Positions 1 through 12,615 of a stretch of DNA of 64,000 nt are shown here, piece after piece (the stretch's first letter is position 1; every line of letters begins with the position of its first letter). The DNA comes from Allium sativum (taxonomy: Eukaryota; Streptophyta; Magnoliopsida; Asparagales; Amaryllidaceae). Position numbers and translations under genes: made by a program. The stretch is from positions 478,422,861 through 478,486,860 of the forward strand of contig CM060920.1 of NCBI GenBank assembly GCA_030737875.1, in the 5' to 3' direction. The notes beneath the pieces were generated by a model. It saw only the letters and a program-made list of their open reading frames with translations, did no database searches and was not told the DNA's origin.

Positions 1-544
1 TTACCGCACCCATAATTAGATAGCAATTATGGTCTATTGGGTGTTCTCTGCCTTTCCGTACGTACCCGCTTGACCAAAGATGGAAGGTAGCCTGACGAAA
101 AATGCTATCTAGGGTACGACCGTGTTTCGTCGACTATACCCTATCCATCCCCGTCTTTAGGTCGCTCGTATAGCAACCAAGGCATACTCTTGGTTCTTCT
201 AACGCAGACCTTAACCTCTCATGAGCCTAGTATAATTACCTGGCAGTCCACAGAGGGATCCCAAGAATATCCTCACGTTCCCCGAAGCCGCTGCTTCGTT
301 ACCCAGTTCGCTGGAGCCTTTATCTAAATCAGATACTTGCTCCTACTCGTATACTTAAACGATGACCTACCGTATCAGGTTACTCATCTATCTATGAACT
401 GGTCTAAATTTCCTTGACTAAGAATCATTACTTAGTTATCCTTCAACCAAGGTTTACGACTTAGCCTTATTCCCGTTATCCTTGTTAATTACGGTTACCC
501 ACCTAATTCTCCGAATTAGGGTTTACATAATAGATTAAGTGTCA

Positions 545-1340
545 CTTAAGTTCATGACTTAATCCCGTCTACAAATCATGTCAAAATTGGCTAAGTATCC
601 AAGTTCAAGGCTTAACCCATCTACAAATCATGTCAAAATTGGCTAAGTATCCAAGTCCAAGACTTAACCCTACAAACCATGCTCAAGTTGGTTAAGTATA
701 TATTAACTTGACCCTATGAAATTACTTAGTCAAACCGGTCAAGTGTATTCAAGCGATTCATGACTTAGCCTTATCATGTTTTCACGTTATATTGGTTAAG
801 TATGGGTTAACTTAACCTCAATAAATTCACGAGTTAGATTGGTTAAGCATAGATCACTTAACCACATCAAATTAACGAGTTAGATTGGTTAAGTTTAGGT
901 CACTTAACCTCTTCAAATTAACGGGTGAGATTGGTTAAGTATAGGTCACTTAACCACTTCAAATCATCGTGTTAGATTAGTTAAGTATTTAACTTAACCC
1001 CATTAAACTACCAAGTGGGATTAATTAAGTCTAGGCTAACTTAACCCCATCCGATTATCATGTTTAGACTAGTTGAGTCTAATCTTAACCCCATCCATTA
1101 ACTGTATCTTTTGGTTAAGTGTCATTAAGAAAACTTACTTAACCTTACCAAATTATCGTGTTGGATTGATTAAGTGTTGGTTAACTTAATCCCCGTCCAC
1201 TAGTCGTATAAAAATGGTTAAGTGTCATTAGGCAAATCAAGTTACTTAACCTACCCAACCTTGTCATGTTTTGTTAAGTATCATTAACCTAATCCAATTA
1301 CTTAACCCATTTGTCCATGTCATATTTGGTTAAGAGTCAT
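545..1340. repeat. Degenerate tandem array of GGTTAAGT/ACTTAACC hairpins
   Basis: About a dozen degenerate units of roughly 55-70 bp. Each carries GGTTAAGT or TTAAGT a short distance from ACTTAACC or a close variant, so each unit can fold into a hairpin. Units at 840-1010 are the best preserved. The array occupies a position in the D LTR comparable to the hairpin array of families A, B and C. Confidence 0.75.
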
Positions 1341-1412
1341 TAATCAAATTAACTTAACCCTATCATGTGGCATTAATTTCTTAATGCACCCCAACCTCTC
1401 ACATTAGACTTT

Positions 1413-1463
1413 GTTGTGGTTACTAGTTAAGCCGGTCGGTTCCGGGTAGCTTTACACCACAAC
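1413..1463. other. CCGG-loop hairpin, D copy 1
   Basis: GTTGTGGT (1413-1420) pairs perfectly with ACCACAAC (1456-1463). Between them is the core GCCGGTCGGTTCCGGGTAGC, itself an inner CCGG/CCGG mini-stem. The same core recurs at 1521-1573, 6008-6060, 37520-37591 and 37649-37701 with different outer stems that still pair. Confidence 0.7.
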
Positions 1464-1520
1464 TTGGTCTAACCTCGGGTTCAAGCACAACATGACCAAC
1501 TTCTCACATTGGGTCCTATT

Positions 1521-1573
1521 GTTTGCAACTACTAGTTAGGCCGGTCGGTTCCGGGTAGCTTTATGTTGCAAAC
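1521..1573. other. CCGG-loop hairpin, D copy 2
   Basis: GTTTGCAAC (1521-1529) pairs perfectly with GTTGCAAAC (1565-1573) around the same CCGGTCGGTTCCGGGTAGCT core as copy 1, 100 bp away. The outer stem differs from copy 1 on both arms, so pairing is kept while sequence is not. Confidence 0.7.
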
Positions 1574-2328
1574 TCAACCCAACCTCGAGTTGGCCACTTT
1601 CATGTTTAGTCTAGTGTCATGTTCATATTCAAGTTTTCAAGCAATTGGGTAGACCTAACTTAATAGGTAAATTCCCAATGGGTAGACCTAACTTAATAGG
1701 TAAATTCCCAAGCTTAAGTTTTTATGCATACTTACATGTCACTTCCATGTTATATTTCAAGTCATGTTTTCAAGTATAAACACATGTCATATTTAACGTT
1801 ACACGTTGTCATGTTTATACCCATTTACCCAAATCATGTTCATATCATTATGTTTTCCCATAATGTGACCCCAACGCTTTTTAAACTCACATATACGTTC
1901 GCAACAACGTAATGGATTAAAAGAAGAGACTTGGCAAAGGCATGACAAAAATGGATATTAAGCCACAAGTTAATCATGGTGGCAAATGAGGCACAAATGT
2001 GTTCATTAGCTTGCATGTTACATTCTTAAGCCTCAAAAACATGCATAAACCCAAACTTGGCACATAAGCGAATCATGGTGACAAAAGACATGGAATGATG
2101 ACTAGAAACTCGCATATATCATCATATAAGGGTTATGACTTCATATGCAAGTTGACAAAAAAGGGTATGAAGGTTCTCATGTTGCATAATGCAACATTTC
2201 AACATAAAGGTTGTAGCTTTTAGCTCATAAGATCAAGATAATGACTTCATAAACTTGCATGACATGATAGCATGTATCATTCTCAATGATCAAACCCAAA
2301 CTTGCAACATGAACATTTAACTTCATAG

Positions 2329-2628
2329 TTAATATCTAAGAGTAGGAAAAGGGCTTACATTGCTTTGAAGGCCTAAATCGATTAAACTAAAGCTTGTGAG
2401 GAAGCCTATGCATGCCATCACCCAAAAACCCAAAGATGGATGCCCCAAATCAACAAAAACACCATCTTTATGAACAAAGATCAAAGCTTTTGCCTTGAAA
2501 TCAACTTGAGAGGCTCTCATACTAGCATAGGGACTCTCTAACACTCTCATGATCATGAAACCTTTCATAGAAATGAAGTGGAGGCTAGGATAGTTGAGTG
2601 GAGGCCATGAGAGTAGAAATTTTGCCAT
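2329..2628 (-). CDS. Small ORF (99 aa) downstream of a TATA-like box in LTR D
   Basis: A 99-codon ORF on the minus strand starts at 2628, about 42 nt downstream of a TATA-like box on the same strand (2678-2686). The predicted protein begins MAKFLLSWPP and has no motif I recognise. The spacing is compatible with a short-leader mRNA, but ORFs of this size occur by chance. It may simply be LTR leader sequence. No function is proposed. Confidence 0.2.
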   Translation of the reverse strand: MAKFLLSWPPLNYPSLHFISMKGFMIMRVLESPYASMRASQVDFKAKALIFVHKDGVFVDLGHPSLGFWVMACIGFLTSFSLIDLGLQSNVSPFPTLRY

Positions 2629-2677
2629 AGTTTAGTTGCATGAATGAATAATGAGGATTTAGGATAGGTTAGGGTCT

Positions 2678-2686
2678 TATTTATAG
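2678..2686 (-). promoter_or_regulatory. TATA-like box in LTR D
   Basis: On the minus strand the sequence reads CTATAAATAAG, a good plant TATA box, about 590 nt from the LTR start. Transcription would run leftwards. It may mark the U3/R boundary of LTR D. Confidence 0.45.
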
Positions 2687-2998
2687 ATTAGGCAAGTGTT
2701 TTAGGCCATAGGATTAAACCTAGATTCAATCCAAGCCATCAAAGCATGTCTTGGGGAAGAAGTCAAGTGTAGGAACCATCTAGGGCCTTTAGATTAAAGA
2801 TGAACCATGAGAACCATCCAAATGCAAAATCTGCATTTGAGCGAATCGGCCCACAGGTTGACAGCCAAACACCCTGGATTAACCCCTAGTCGACCCAGCG
2901 GGCTCGGGTCGACCTCAAAAATCGGCCGGTTCGGTTATTCCCCTCTCCCAATTCGCTATTTTGAACATTTTTGCATATTTATTTATTTAATTTTCTAT

Positions 2999-3031
2999 TA
3001 TATATATATATATATATCAATATATATATAT
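2999..3031. repeat. (TA)n microsatellite
   Basis: Runs of TA dinucleotides interrupted by CA, inside the U3 side of LTR D. Low-complexity sequence with no other signal. Confidence 0.8.
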
Positions 3032-4794
3032 TTTTCTGCGCAACCCATTTCACTTAATTAAGTATACTTTAATTTGGGAATTTTTTGTGAAACTTCGCGA
3101 GGCCATATCTTGGTCATACGGACTCCGATTTTCGAAAACTCGGACTCTATTGCGCGTATTTTTCCGAGACGAACGCAATGGCAGAGCCCGTTTCACTTGA
3201 TTCAGAATTTAAAATTAAATTCTGCCTTGATTCTCGTCTTTAATCATGTTATCGAAATACGGGTTGTTACACTTCCCAGTAGAGGAAAGCATGGACTGCT
3301 TTGAGAACAACTCACATCAGAACACAAACTGAAGAACATTTTTATTGCTGATTACAACAATACATCAGAGTACAAGAATATTCCAGAGTATAAATAATAT
3401 ACATTTGAAATACAATATCAGAGTTTAAATTACATTTAAATAGCAGCGGAAAAATAACACAAATGTACAACTGAAAAGAAATAAACGGGTACAGAGCTTC
3501 CCGAATACCGCTTCAGCTGTAGACCAGGATCCTGTAAATAAATCTGCAAAAGCTACTCGACTGCCCGTGTGAAAAATATGGGCACCCGAGTTTGCCAGTG
3601 AAACAAACTACAGGTCAGTCATGGGACTGGTATGAGAAATCTTAACTAGACTTATCTAATAATAAGGCGAATCACAGGACCACGCCGCTAACGCGGAACG
3701 GGTTTACTCCATTGGATTTCCAGTGCATAAAATAAGGTAAATCGTTAAACAACGCAATGCTTTTTAGAAAAATGAAACCATTATAAGACCCAGGTCCCAT
3801 CACACAATGCAACGCACACCAGAGGATAGGGTTTTACCTTATAATGGTCAAAAGATGCTTGATACGTAAAAACGATATTATTGTTAGTGTGTATATGTAT
3901 ATAAAACATTCAAATATAATATCAATCCTAGACAGCATAGGTACCATATACTATGTCGCCGTACTAGTTCTACAATCAAAACCGCAAGGGCGTATTGGGA
4001 ATTGGGTTTCCATCATGAGTCGAGGCTAGGGGCAAGCTCCTCTCCGATTCGAGACACTCTAGCAAATGCCTCAGGATCCCCCGTAGTGAACCCTTGGATG
4101 CGGTAGGGCCGGTCCCCGCCTATGGGCAGTGGATTAGTTATGCCTGAACACATGCTTCCCGGGCCCTTTGGACCTATAGTATGACCACTATCGGCCTATA
4201 AAAATCCGAGGCGCCTCAAAATCCATCATCCACATAAGTAAAATGTCGGGGCTGGTAGGTCGCTGACATCACTCTAGCTAGAAAGAAACGTGTGCACTCC
4301 CTACGGTCCATATCCCGTTTTTAACTCATAGCGGGGTGTGAGGCTCGCGAAGTCACGATATACACAAAGCTATGCCGTGATAGGCTATACTTTGATCATC
4401 CCACAAGGCCCTGCTTTTCAACAAAAGCCTTGATCAATTGCATCTTGGCGTGCCACATTGACAATTCACGCCATGCGATCAATCACTATTAATATATACC
4501 AGGGTGTTAAGCAGAGAATAAATTCTCCACCACCAATCAGATATACATTAATAAAGATCAATTTAATTCACATGGAACGAAATCCAATGTCAGACACACA
4601 TCCATTCCTAGCTTATGCTCTGGGTCTGAGCGAAAACCAAATCCGAACAATCAACAATAGTCCGGACGGCCACCACTGAAGCCCCTTCAAGGTAGCTACT
4701 CCCATCAAGGGTCTCAGCAGCAACACATCCATCCGATGTGAAGATCGTCGGTCTTCAATCACCGTCTTCATCTTCGACTCTTCATCGTCGTAGA

Positions 4795-4835
4795 AATTAT
4801 TCGGAATGGGTTAAACCCGGTCTTTCCGAATAACT
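4795..4835. other. Conserved GTTATTC/GAATAAC hairpin, C copy
   Basis: ATTATTCGGAATGGG and CCCGG...CCGAATAAC flank a small loop, giving an outer ATTATTCGG arm pairing with CCGAATAAC and an inner GGG/CCC. Equivalent hairpins lie at 25069-25108, 33094-33133, 38930-38970 and 59688-59727, always about 1.6 kb from the LTR 3' end. Confidence 0.55.
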
Positions 4836-5071
4836 CTCGTATTTTTATAATTAAAAATCAAATACTATAAAAACACATCCAACGCCACATTCCAATTCAG
4901 AATTATTCTTCTAATGAATTATTCGCATTATCTTATCAAAGATAAATTCTTCAAATTTATTCTTAAATCTTTCTTTTAAAGATTTATTAAAAACTCCAAT
5001 TTGGTTTTAAATATCAAAATCATTATTTAATGATTTTTTTTTAATTTTAAGAAATTAATCTTATCTTATTT

Positions 5072-5580
5072 GAGTTAAAGAACTAATATCATTGAAAACA
5101 TTGTTCACGATAAACTCAAATTCATCTTCCATTAAATATAGAATTTTTATAGAAATCAGACCAATGTATAATCGATATAAATTTCTGTATCGGACTATTA
5201 ATATAACTGGAATAACGGCAAAGCCTTTTAAATTCCATATATATTAACGGCCTTCTTTTACAGAAGCTCATCTCGAATATTATTAAATCAAATTCCATTC
5301 AATCCCAATTTAATATATTAAATTGGAAAACTTTACTTTGGAAAATTTTCTATTAAATCTTAATAAAAGATTTATAAATTCCAAGTTATATTCTCACTGT
5401 AAATTGACTTAAAGAACAGATGTCATTTAAAAACATTGTTCACGATAAACTCAATTCACAAATCATTTTATTCAAATTATTAAATATAATTGAAACTCTA
5501 ATAATCTTAATTAAAAGATTTATTCTTATCTTAACTGGGGTTAAGAACAGTGTTATTTAAGACACCATTCACGACAACCT
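5072..5580. other. Three 'TCGTGAAC' hairpins of LTR C (minus strand)
   Basis: Hairpins at 5072-5117, 5403-5452 and 5537-5580. Read on the minus strand the first is GAGTTTATCGTGAAC...TTCTTTAACTC, the counterpart of the GGGTT...AACCC hairpins in family A. GAGTT/AACTC against GGGTT/AACCC is a compensated change. The second and third are less perfect. Spacers between them are AT-rich and unremarkable. Confidence 0.6.
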
Positions 5581-6007
5581 AAAAATCCAATTTATTCTAT
5601 TTAATTCCAAGTAAATTATAATTTATTGGAAAACTTTCTTAAATCTTAATTATAAGATTTATTCTAGTTAACCATTAAATCATTATATATATTATCTATA
5701 TTATATTGGCGATTTTCATTTTAACACACTTTATAAAATAGTTATAAATTCATTTAAAATGATTTTAACTTCATTGCAATTTAAAGTCTAAATTGAATAT
5801 TTTATTTTCTTTTCATATTAAAATATTAACATTCTCAAAATAGTCTATTTTGAAAATCACTTCTTATATTCATTTAAAGTGAATTAAATTGATCGATAAC
5901 CCGTTCGGGTTAAAATGGCGTTGTTATATAAAATAGATTAAATAGCCCAATTACTTCTTATTCAATTATATTTTATACTGGGCCAGACCTCCCACATTAA
6001 GCCTGCG

Positions 6008-6060
6008 ACTTATGGATGCTGGATATGCCGGTTGGTTCCGGGCAGACTTATCCCATAAGT
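6008..6060. other. CCGG-loop hairpin, C copy
   Basis: ACTTATGG (6008-6015) pairs with CCATAAGT (6053-6060) around GCCGGTTGGTTCCGGGCAGA. Same core as the D copies at 1413 and 1521, with an unrelated but intact outer stem. Confidence 0.7.
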
Positions 6061-6589
6061 TGGGCTTAACCTCGTGTCATGGCCCAATTCATATTTTAAT
6101 TCAACCTTTTTCATTGTAACTTTTTAACAAACAAAACAAAATCTTTTGAATTCAAAACATCAAAGTCATTATTTGTTTTCTTTAACTAAATATTAAATTA
6201 AATATTCTTTTAATTCAAAATTGGAATGAGACCTAAAACAATTACCATATAATTTAATTATATGGATTTCAAACATCGCAATGTATTCTACACTAATGAT
6301 AAGATCATTAATAACATCCAAAGTGAATATTAATACTGTATAAGCGTCAAATAAATAACGCTTATAACTAATCACAAGGGCGATGTGTGGATATCAACCC
6401 AAGACCCGTGTGGGGTTTCAACCAACACATACACATAACAAATAATTAAATAAATTATTTGTGCACTTGGGCGATTGTGTAAAAATTTATCGTTCCAATC
6501 ACATAGACAAGTCGGATGACTTGTAAATGGAAGTGTAATATTCAGTTTGAATATTCTAACAATATATTTAACACATCAAACATTTCACA

Positions 6590-7960
6590 TCACATACACA
6601 TATTTCATTTCTTTTTATTGTGTACAAATGACAATAAAAATCTTAACTTTTATTTCAATTCTTTTTATTGTTAACAAATGACAATAAAATCTTAACTCTT
6701 AATTATTGACCAAAAAGTATATTTTTGGTCTCATTCATTTTTAACAACAAAATGAATATTTTACTTCATTTTTTTTTAAATAACAAAAATGTCTCTTTTT
6801 ATTCTAATTCTTTTAAAGTGACAAGATGTCCCTTTTATTCTAATTCTTTTAAATAAACAAAATATATGTTTTTGGTTTAATCATTTTAAATGGCAAAACT
6901 GAATGTTTATACTTCATTCCTATAAAATGACCAAAAAGGAATGTTTATAATTCATTTCTTTAAATTGAGAAAAATGAATGTTCCCAATTCATTTCTTTAA
7001 ATTGAGCAAATTTATTTTATAAATTTCAATTCGACCAAATGTCTAATCTTTGTTGACAGCTTTTCATACAACAAAATGATAATTTGGTTTGTTAACTTTT
7101 GATGCAAACAAAAATGATGATTTTTTCTTTATCAACTTTTAATGCAAACAAAGATGAGGATTTTTGTTATCAACTTTTCAATGCAAACAAAATGAGGATT
7201 TTGTTTAATAACTTTTCAATGTAAACAAAATGTGAGTTTTGTTCTTAATAATCTAATTAACAAAAATGTAAATTTTGTTCTTACTAAAAAAAATGTAAAT
7301 CTTTTCTTATTAACAAAAATGTAAATCTTGTTTCATTAACAAAAATGTTAATCTTGTCTCATTAACAAAAATGTAACTTTTGTTCTTTATTTACATTTTA
7401 ACCAAAAAATGTAAATTTTGTTCTTTTATTACATTTAAACCAAACAATGTAACTTTTGTTTCAATTTCATTCTCTAACAAAAATGTGAATTTTTTTTTTG
7501 TTTCACTTTTATTCAATAACAAAAATATGAACTTTTGTTTCATTTCAATGTTCGCTTAACAAAATATGATTTGTTTCAAATCTAAGTTCGCTTAACCAAG
7601 TATGATTTTGTTTAAATCCAAGTTTTGACCTTTATATATTTACAAATGAAATGTAAATAAAATCACCTTTTTCCTCTAATCAAGTTTTGATTTTTTCCTT
7701 ATTTACAAATGTAATCTAATGTAAATAAATATCACCCTTTTCATAAATCAGGTTTTGACCTTAAATGTGATTATTTATCACTAATCAAGTTTTAATCACA
7801 AACGTTGTTCTTTTTCATTTAAACAAGTTTTGACAAAAAGTTCTTCTTTTATTATTCACAAATGAAATGTAAATAAAAATGATTTCTTTAAAAATCAAGT
7901 TTTGTTCTCTTTTTATTTACATATGAAAATTGTAAATAAAATTTTTAACTACAATTCATG
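6590..7960. repeat. Degenerate AT-rich short repeats in LTR C
   Basis: Loose repetition of units of about 25-40 bp built on ACAAAAATGTAAATTTTGTT-like sequence, best seen at 7240-7460. Many units read as short inverted repeats (ACAAAA/TTTTGT). There is no coding potential. It sits where family A carries its 27-bp and 33-bp minisatellites. Confidence 0.65.
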
Positions 7961-8049
7961 TTATTAACATAACGCTAAACATAAGTTCATTTTCATGACA
8001 TTAACACAACGCTAGATATAAGGCTAGATTTCATGTGATAACGTTAAAT

Positions 8050-8345
8050 GACAATCATATTCCTTTTATTTTTGAATTGATAAAATAAATCAATTCCAAA
8101 TAAACCAAAGTGATAACATAAGATGACAAATCATGTTTCTTTATTTTTGAATTGATGAAATAAATCAATTCAATATAGCAAGAGTGATAACAAAAAGAAG
8201 TGACCGTTACATTTCTTTTATCTTTGAATTGATGCAATAAATCAATTCAATATAACCAAAGTGATAACAAAAAGGTGACTATTATATTCCTCCTATTTTT
8301 TAAAATAAAAAAAAAATAAAAAAAAATAGATCAATCCAATATAAC
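8050..8345. repeat. Three to four tandem repeats of about 78 bp in LTR C
   Basis: Units near 8060, 8140 and 8218 share TTTTGAATTGAT, ATAAATCAATTC and GTGATAACA in order; a fourth, degenerate unit begins near 8285. They create short in-frame repeats on the minus strand that are not genes. Confidence 0.75.
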
Positions 8346-8699
8346 AAAAGTGATAACCAAAAGGACTAGCACACATGGATTTATAACTATCCATCGACAG
8401 CACAGAACAACCATCATCACAACTTGTCAAAACAAAATAGATCCGAAGCTTAACATATGCTTATCACATCGCAAAACAAATACATTAAATTAATTAATTA
8501 ATTAATTTAAAACAAAGAAATCTCACCACTATATTTTCTGAATTTTCAAAGTCCTTGTTTTCAGATCTAGACTGTCCTATGTTGTAGGTCTCTGAAATAC
8601 GAATCCAACGCAACGATAATCGTCAAATTCTGTTTAGAAATAAATAAATAAAGTACAAGGGTTTAAACTTTTGATCATACTAATTATTAATTAAATATA

Positions 8700-8935
8700 A
8701 ATAACACTAATTTGTCATTAAGGTTCTTAAACCTTTCTCTCTTCCTTCAGCAAACTCACGGAACCCATCTTCGTTGTTCAACTTCACTGGTGCGCCACCC
8801 ACCGGACTTCCAGACCGAGATCCAACATCTCCACACCGTTGGCCATCATCGACTCCGCCTTCACCCTGAAGCCCCGCCGACTCGGTGCTCCGCCTGGCGC
8901 CAGAAATGAGGTCAAACCGCCGGTCTTCACGCACG
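8700..8935 (-). other. GC-rich block of LTR C
   Basis: An island of higher GC in AT-rich DNA, about 200-440 nt downstream (minus strand) of a TATA-like box. It holds overlapping 65-75 aa ORFs on both strands, which looks like GC-rich composition rather than a gene. Families A (20570-20890) and B (41480-41810) have a GC-rich block at a comparable place. It could be a transcribed leader. Confidence 0.5.
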
Positions 8936-9139
8936 GAATTCGAGAGGTCTGCAGCACCATTTCAGATCATAGCCGTTGATAATGGAGACCTCGATCTCCT
9001 CTTCATTTTCATATAATTAGTTTCGAATTTTATTTAGAGAATTGAGAGAAAGGATTGAAAACGGGTTGGAGCTTTTCTGCCATACGTTTGGTAAGCGGAG
9101 GCTGTACAAGTGAAGATTAGGGTTATGTATTGTCTGAGT

Positions 9140-9149
9140 GTATTTATAC
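9140..9149 (-). promoter_or_regulatory. TATA-like box of LTR C
   Basis: On the minus strand: GTATAAATACACTCAG followed by a C/A-rich leader, about 1.29 kb from the LTR start at 10436. If used, U3 would be about 1.3 kb and the rest of the LTR (about 5.8 kb) would be R plus U5. Confidence 0.5.
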
Positions 9150-9423
9150 GCGCATAGGTAGCGTATTTTATTTATTTAATTTTCCTTAAATTACTTATTT
9201 ACAATTCTAATCCCCTTACTCAAAATTTTGTGACCTTTACAATTCTGCAAACAATTCCATATTTATTGCCAAAACCCCAAGATTACAAATTATTTATTTC
9301 CCATTTATTATGAGAGACATTTCAATATTCCTGCCTTTAATTGAAAAATTCAATCAAAGCTTACCTAACATTGTTTCTAATTCATAATTATGTTTACGCT
9401 GTTTACATATATTTTTAGGATGG

Positions 9424-9428
<5 letters not shown>

Positions 9429-9457
<29 letters not shown>
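9429..9457. repeat. (TA)n microsatellite
   Basis: About 14 uninterrupted TA dinucleotides in the U3 part of LTR C. Confidence 0.85.
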
Positions 9458-9460
<3 letters not shown>

Positions 9461-10545
9461 GTAGAATTATGTATTTACCAATTTATCATTTTAGTTATTA
9501 CTACCCATGTTACTGACTGAAATAATCCTTTCATTATTCTTTTTCCTTCTTATGAAATCAAAATGTATTTTTGTTTTGATTCTTATTAATGATCATTTTG
9601 CTAATTCATTCTTAGTATACCAAAAATGTCCCTTTTTTTTCTAATCCATTTTTAAATGTAAGCCAACAATGTTAATTTAATTCTAATGTTCATTTTTCAC
9701 TAAAAATGAGATTCTCATTCTAATGACATCCTTTACATAAATGTAAATTCTAGTTCTAATGTTAACAAAGATGCTGATTCTCATCAAATCCTTTTAATGT
9801 TAACAAAAATGTTAATTCTTATCAACTCCTTTTAATGTTAACAAAAATGTAATCTATTTTCTTCTTGCAATAAATGACACCCCTCTAATTTTCATTGGTT
9901 ATAATTTCAAATTTTATTTATTTATGAAGGAGGCGACTTTCCCTTTTTTTTTCTTCACTTGGTTATATATATTTTAAATTTTATCTTTCACTTGTCCCTA
10001 CATATGTAGTAGGTGACAAATGAAATCTAATTAGTTGACTAGGCATGATGGGACCACACATATTTCATTCAAATTTTTATATTAATGTTTGATTCATTTT
10101 CTCTGATTATTAAGTTGTGCAACTTTTTATATGTTTCATCTTACAATAAAAATGTGTTTTTAAGGTTAACCAATTTTCTTTCAATAGTGATCATTTAGTA
10201 ACGATTCTTTTTACATTAAAGTGTAACTTTTTAATGAATCATATTATTACATGAAAATGTGAGTTTTTTTATGTTACAACAACTTTCCTATTCAAACCAA
10301 TGTTCAATATTTTTTTTTTCCCTTTACAATAAAAATGTAAGCTTTTTATTGTTTAACTTTTTTTTTTGACGCATTTTCTATTAAAATTTCCTGAAATAAA
10401 TTTTTTAAATTGGTTCCAAAATTCCGGGTTGTTACAAGTTCCCTAAGTATTAACCCCGAAGACCGAAACCAACATCAGATCAGTACCCAGAAATCATTCA
10501 ACTCAACTAATCTCCAGTTAGTTTCTGAATTTTCTTAACTCCTTT

Positions 10546-10795
10546 GGGTCTAAGAATAGTATTCTTGAAGATACCGTTCACGACAACCCAAAATCCCATT
10601 TCATTAATTATCGGGTTAAAGAACAAGTGTTATTTAAAACACTGTTCACGATAAACCCAAAAATCAATATCAATTCAATTCCAATTAAATATTATTTAAT
10701 TGGTACACTTCATTAAATCTAAATAAAAAGATTTAATCTTTTTCTCAACTGGGTTTAAGAACAGTGTTAATAAAGACACCATTCACGACAAACCC
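10546..10795. other. Three TCGTGAAC hairpins of the A-type LTR
   Basis: Hairpins at 10546-10589, 10613-10658 and 10751-10795. The middle one has GGGTT/AACCC outer and AGTGTT/AACACT inner stems. They correspond to the array at 24305-24759 in element A, which has five. Confidence 0.7.
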
Positions 10796-12615
10796 AAATC
10801 ACATTTGATATTAAATATAAGGCTCTGAATAGAAAATATACCGGCTTATATTCAATATCAAATTCTACGACTAACAGATATCGTATTGGAAATAACAATA
10901 TTAATATATCTTTCAAATTTCCATAACAATATCTGTATAATCACGAAATTCAACATCGAAATATTCCAAAGACAATTTCGATTCAAATCCATTCCAATTC
11001 AATTATTGGAAATTTTGGTTACTTTTAAAACCCTTTTCAAATCCAATTTATTTATTTAAAAATAAATAGAATTATAATTCTAGTTCAAAACTAGTTCATT
11101 TTGATAAAAATCTATTTTTATCTTTTCAAATATGGAGTTTTTCATCCCGATTCTTCCCAAATTATTTCTTATGATTTTACACAAATTATTACTATTTTTA
11201 ATAATTTTATCAAGGCCCGTACAGTCGATTTCCATCAACGGCCATAGAACTGCACTTGCAGCGACCTTTTCCAAATTTGGTTTGGACATAATTCCAAATC
11301 CAACCGTTAGATTTCAAATTTCTAATATTCGTTAGAAAGATCTTTTCGATACGAACCCAACGGTTCCGGTTTTAGGAGAATCCGACGGTCGGATCTCCCG
11401 TAATATCCGTTCGAAGTCAATGGTCGAAATTCGCGAACTGCCGCGGCACGGCGCGTTCTATTCAGGCCATTATATTATATATATATAATATATATAATAT
11501 ATACTTCATCGATTTCAATTCAAAACGCTCTTCATAAATCGTTTTAAATTCATTTTCAAAACTGTTTCAACTTCATATTCAATTTCAAATCAAAATTGAA
11601 TATTCCATATAAATTCGTTTTAAATTCATTTCAAATCGATTTTAATTCAGTTTCAATTTAATTCGAATTTCTTTTCAATTTCTATTTGAATTCAATTCCT
11701 TTCGATTTCAATTCGGATTCAATTCTATTCAATTTAATTCGGATTTCAATTCTATTCGAATTTCAAATCATTTCAGTGTATTTCGAATTTCAAATCAATT
11801 CAGTTTAATTCGAATTTCAATTCACTTTAAATATAATTCGAATTTCAAATTCATTTCAATATAATTTGAATTTCAAATCTATTCGATTTCAAATCTATTC
11901 AATTTAATTCGAATTCCAACTCTATTTCAATATTCATTGAAAATGAATAAAATCGATATAAATATCGTTCACGTCAAAATGGCGTCAATCTAATCAACAC
12001 GGCTTCATATATTTCTATTTTCAAATATTCTATTTCAAATATTTCTTTTTCAAATATTTCTTTTTCAAATATTTCTATTTCAAACATTTCTTTTTCATAA
12101 CTGGAATGAGGCCCAATCAATTACCAAATAATGTTAATTATATGGATTTTCTACAACCCATGTATACAATAACAACGATGAATAATCAACCATCATCCAA
12201 AGTGCATTCTACACTGTATAAGCATCAAATATAAATATTTAACGCTCATAACAGTCTGTCAATCAATCAATCGACATATAACTAACTATTGAGATTAGTG
12301 TATGTCATATATCACCCCAATACCCGTGTGGGGTTTCAAACAATCAAACACAGATTTACTTGTGCAGTTGGACGATGTGTAAAATTTATCGTCCCAAACA
12401 ATATCAGTCAAATGTGTGTATATAAACAAATCGTCCGATTTGTTTATTTTTATTTCCTTTCATATACACGTTAAAAATTCTATTTTTAACTATAAAATAT
12501 TTTTAACTATATAAATATTTTATTTCATTTCACATCACATCACACAATCAACTACACATCAAAATCAAACACACAAGCATATAAGCCGTCTATGGTTTGT
12601 GGACGACGGGTGTCG

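Larger units (their letters stand above)
1..3271 (-). mobile_element. Giant-LTR family D, LTR fragment (minus strand)
   Basis: Read on the minus strand, the right edge starts TGTAACAACCCG, the same LTR start as the other giant-LTR families in the window, so this is the 5' part of a minus-strand LTR whose other end lies left of the window. It contains a TATA-like box, a tandem hairpin array and two CCGG-loop hairpins. These modules recur in the other LTRs although the primary sequence is mostly different. It abuts family C at 3272, about 14 nt short of where C's LTR terminus should be, so D most likely inserted into C. A full gag-pol is not visible. Confidence 0.7.
3272..10436 (-). mobile_element. 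Giant-LTR family C, almost full-length LTR (minus strand)
   Basis: The right edge at 10436, read on the minus strand, starts TGTAACAACCCGGAATTTTG. The left edge is CTTCCCAGTAGAGG, which matches the end of the plus-strand C LTR at 40500-40540 except for its last 14 nt. The span is therefore an LTR of about 7.2 kb missing only its terminus. No primer site or coding region is attached, so it is either a solo LTR or the start of an element interrupted on the left. It shares hairpin modules and the segment near 4000-4800 with families A and B. It sits against an A-type LTR at 10437, probably inserted into it. Confidence 0.8.

Noticed and set aside
3844..4679. ORFs of 61 and 73 aa in LTR C
   Set aside because: On the opposite strand to the LTR, with no domain and no counterpart in related LTRs.
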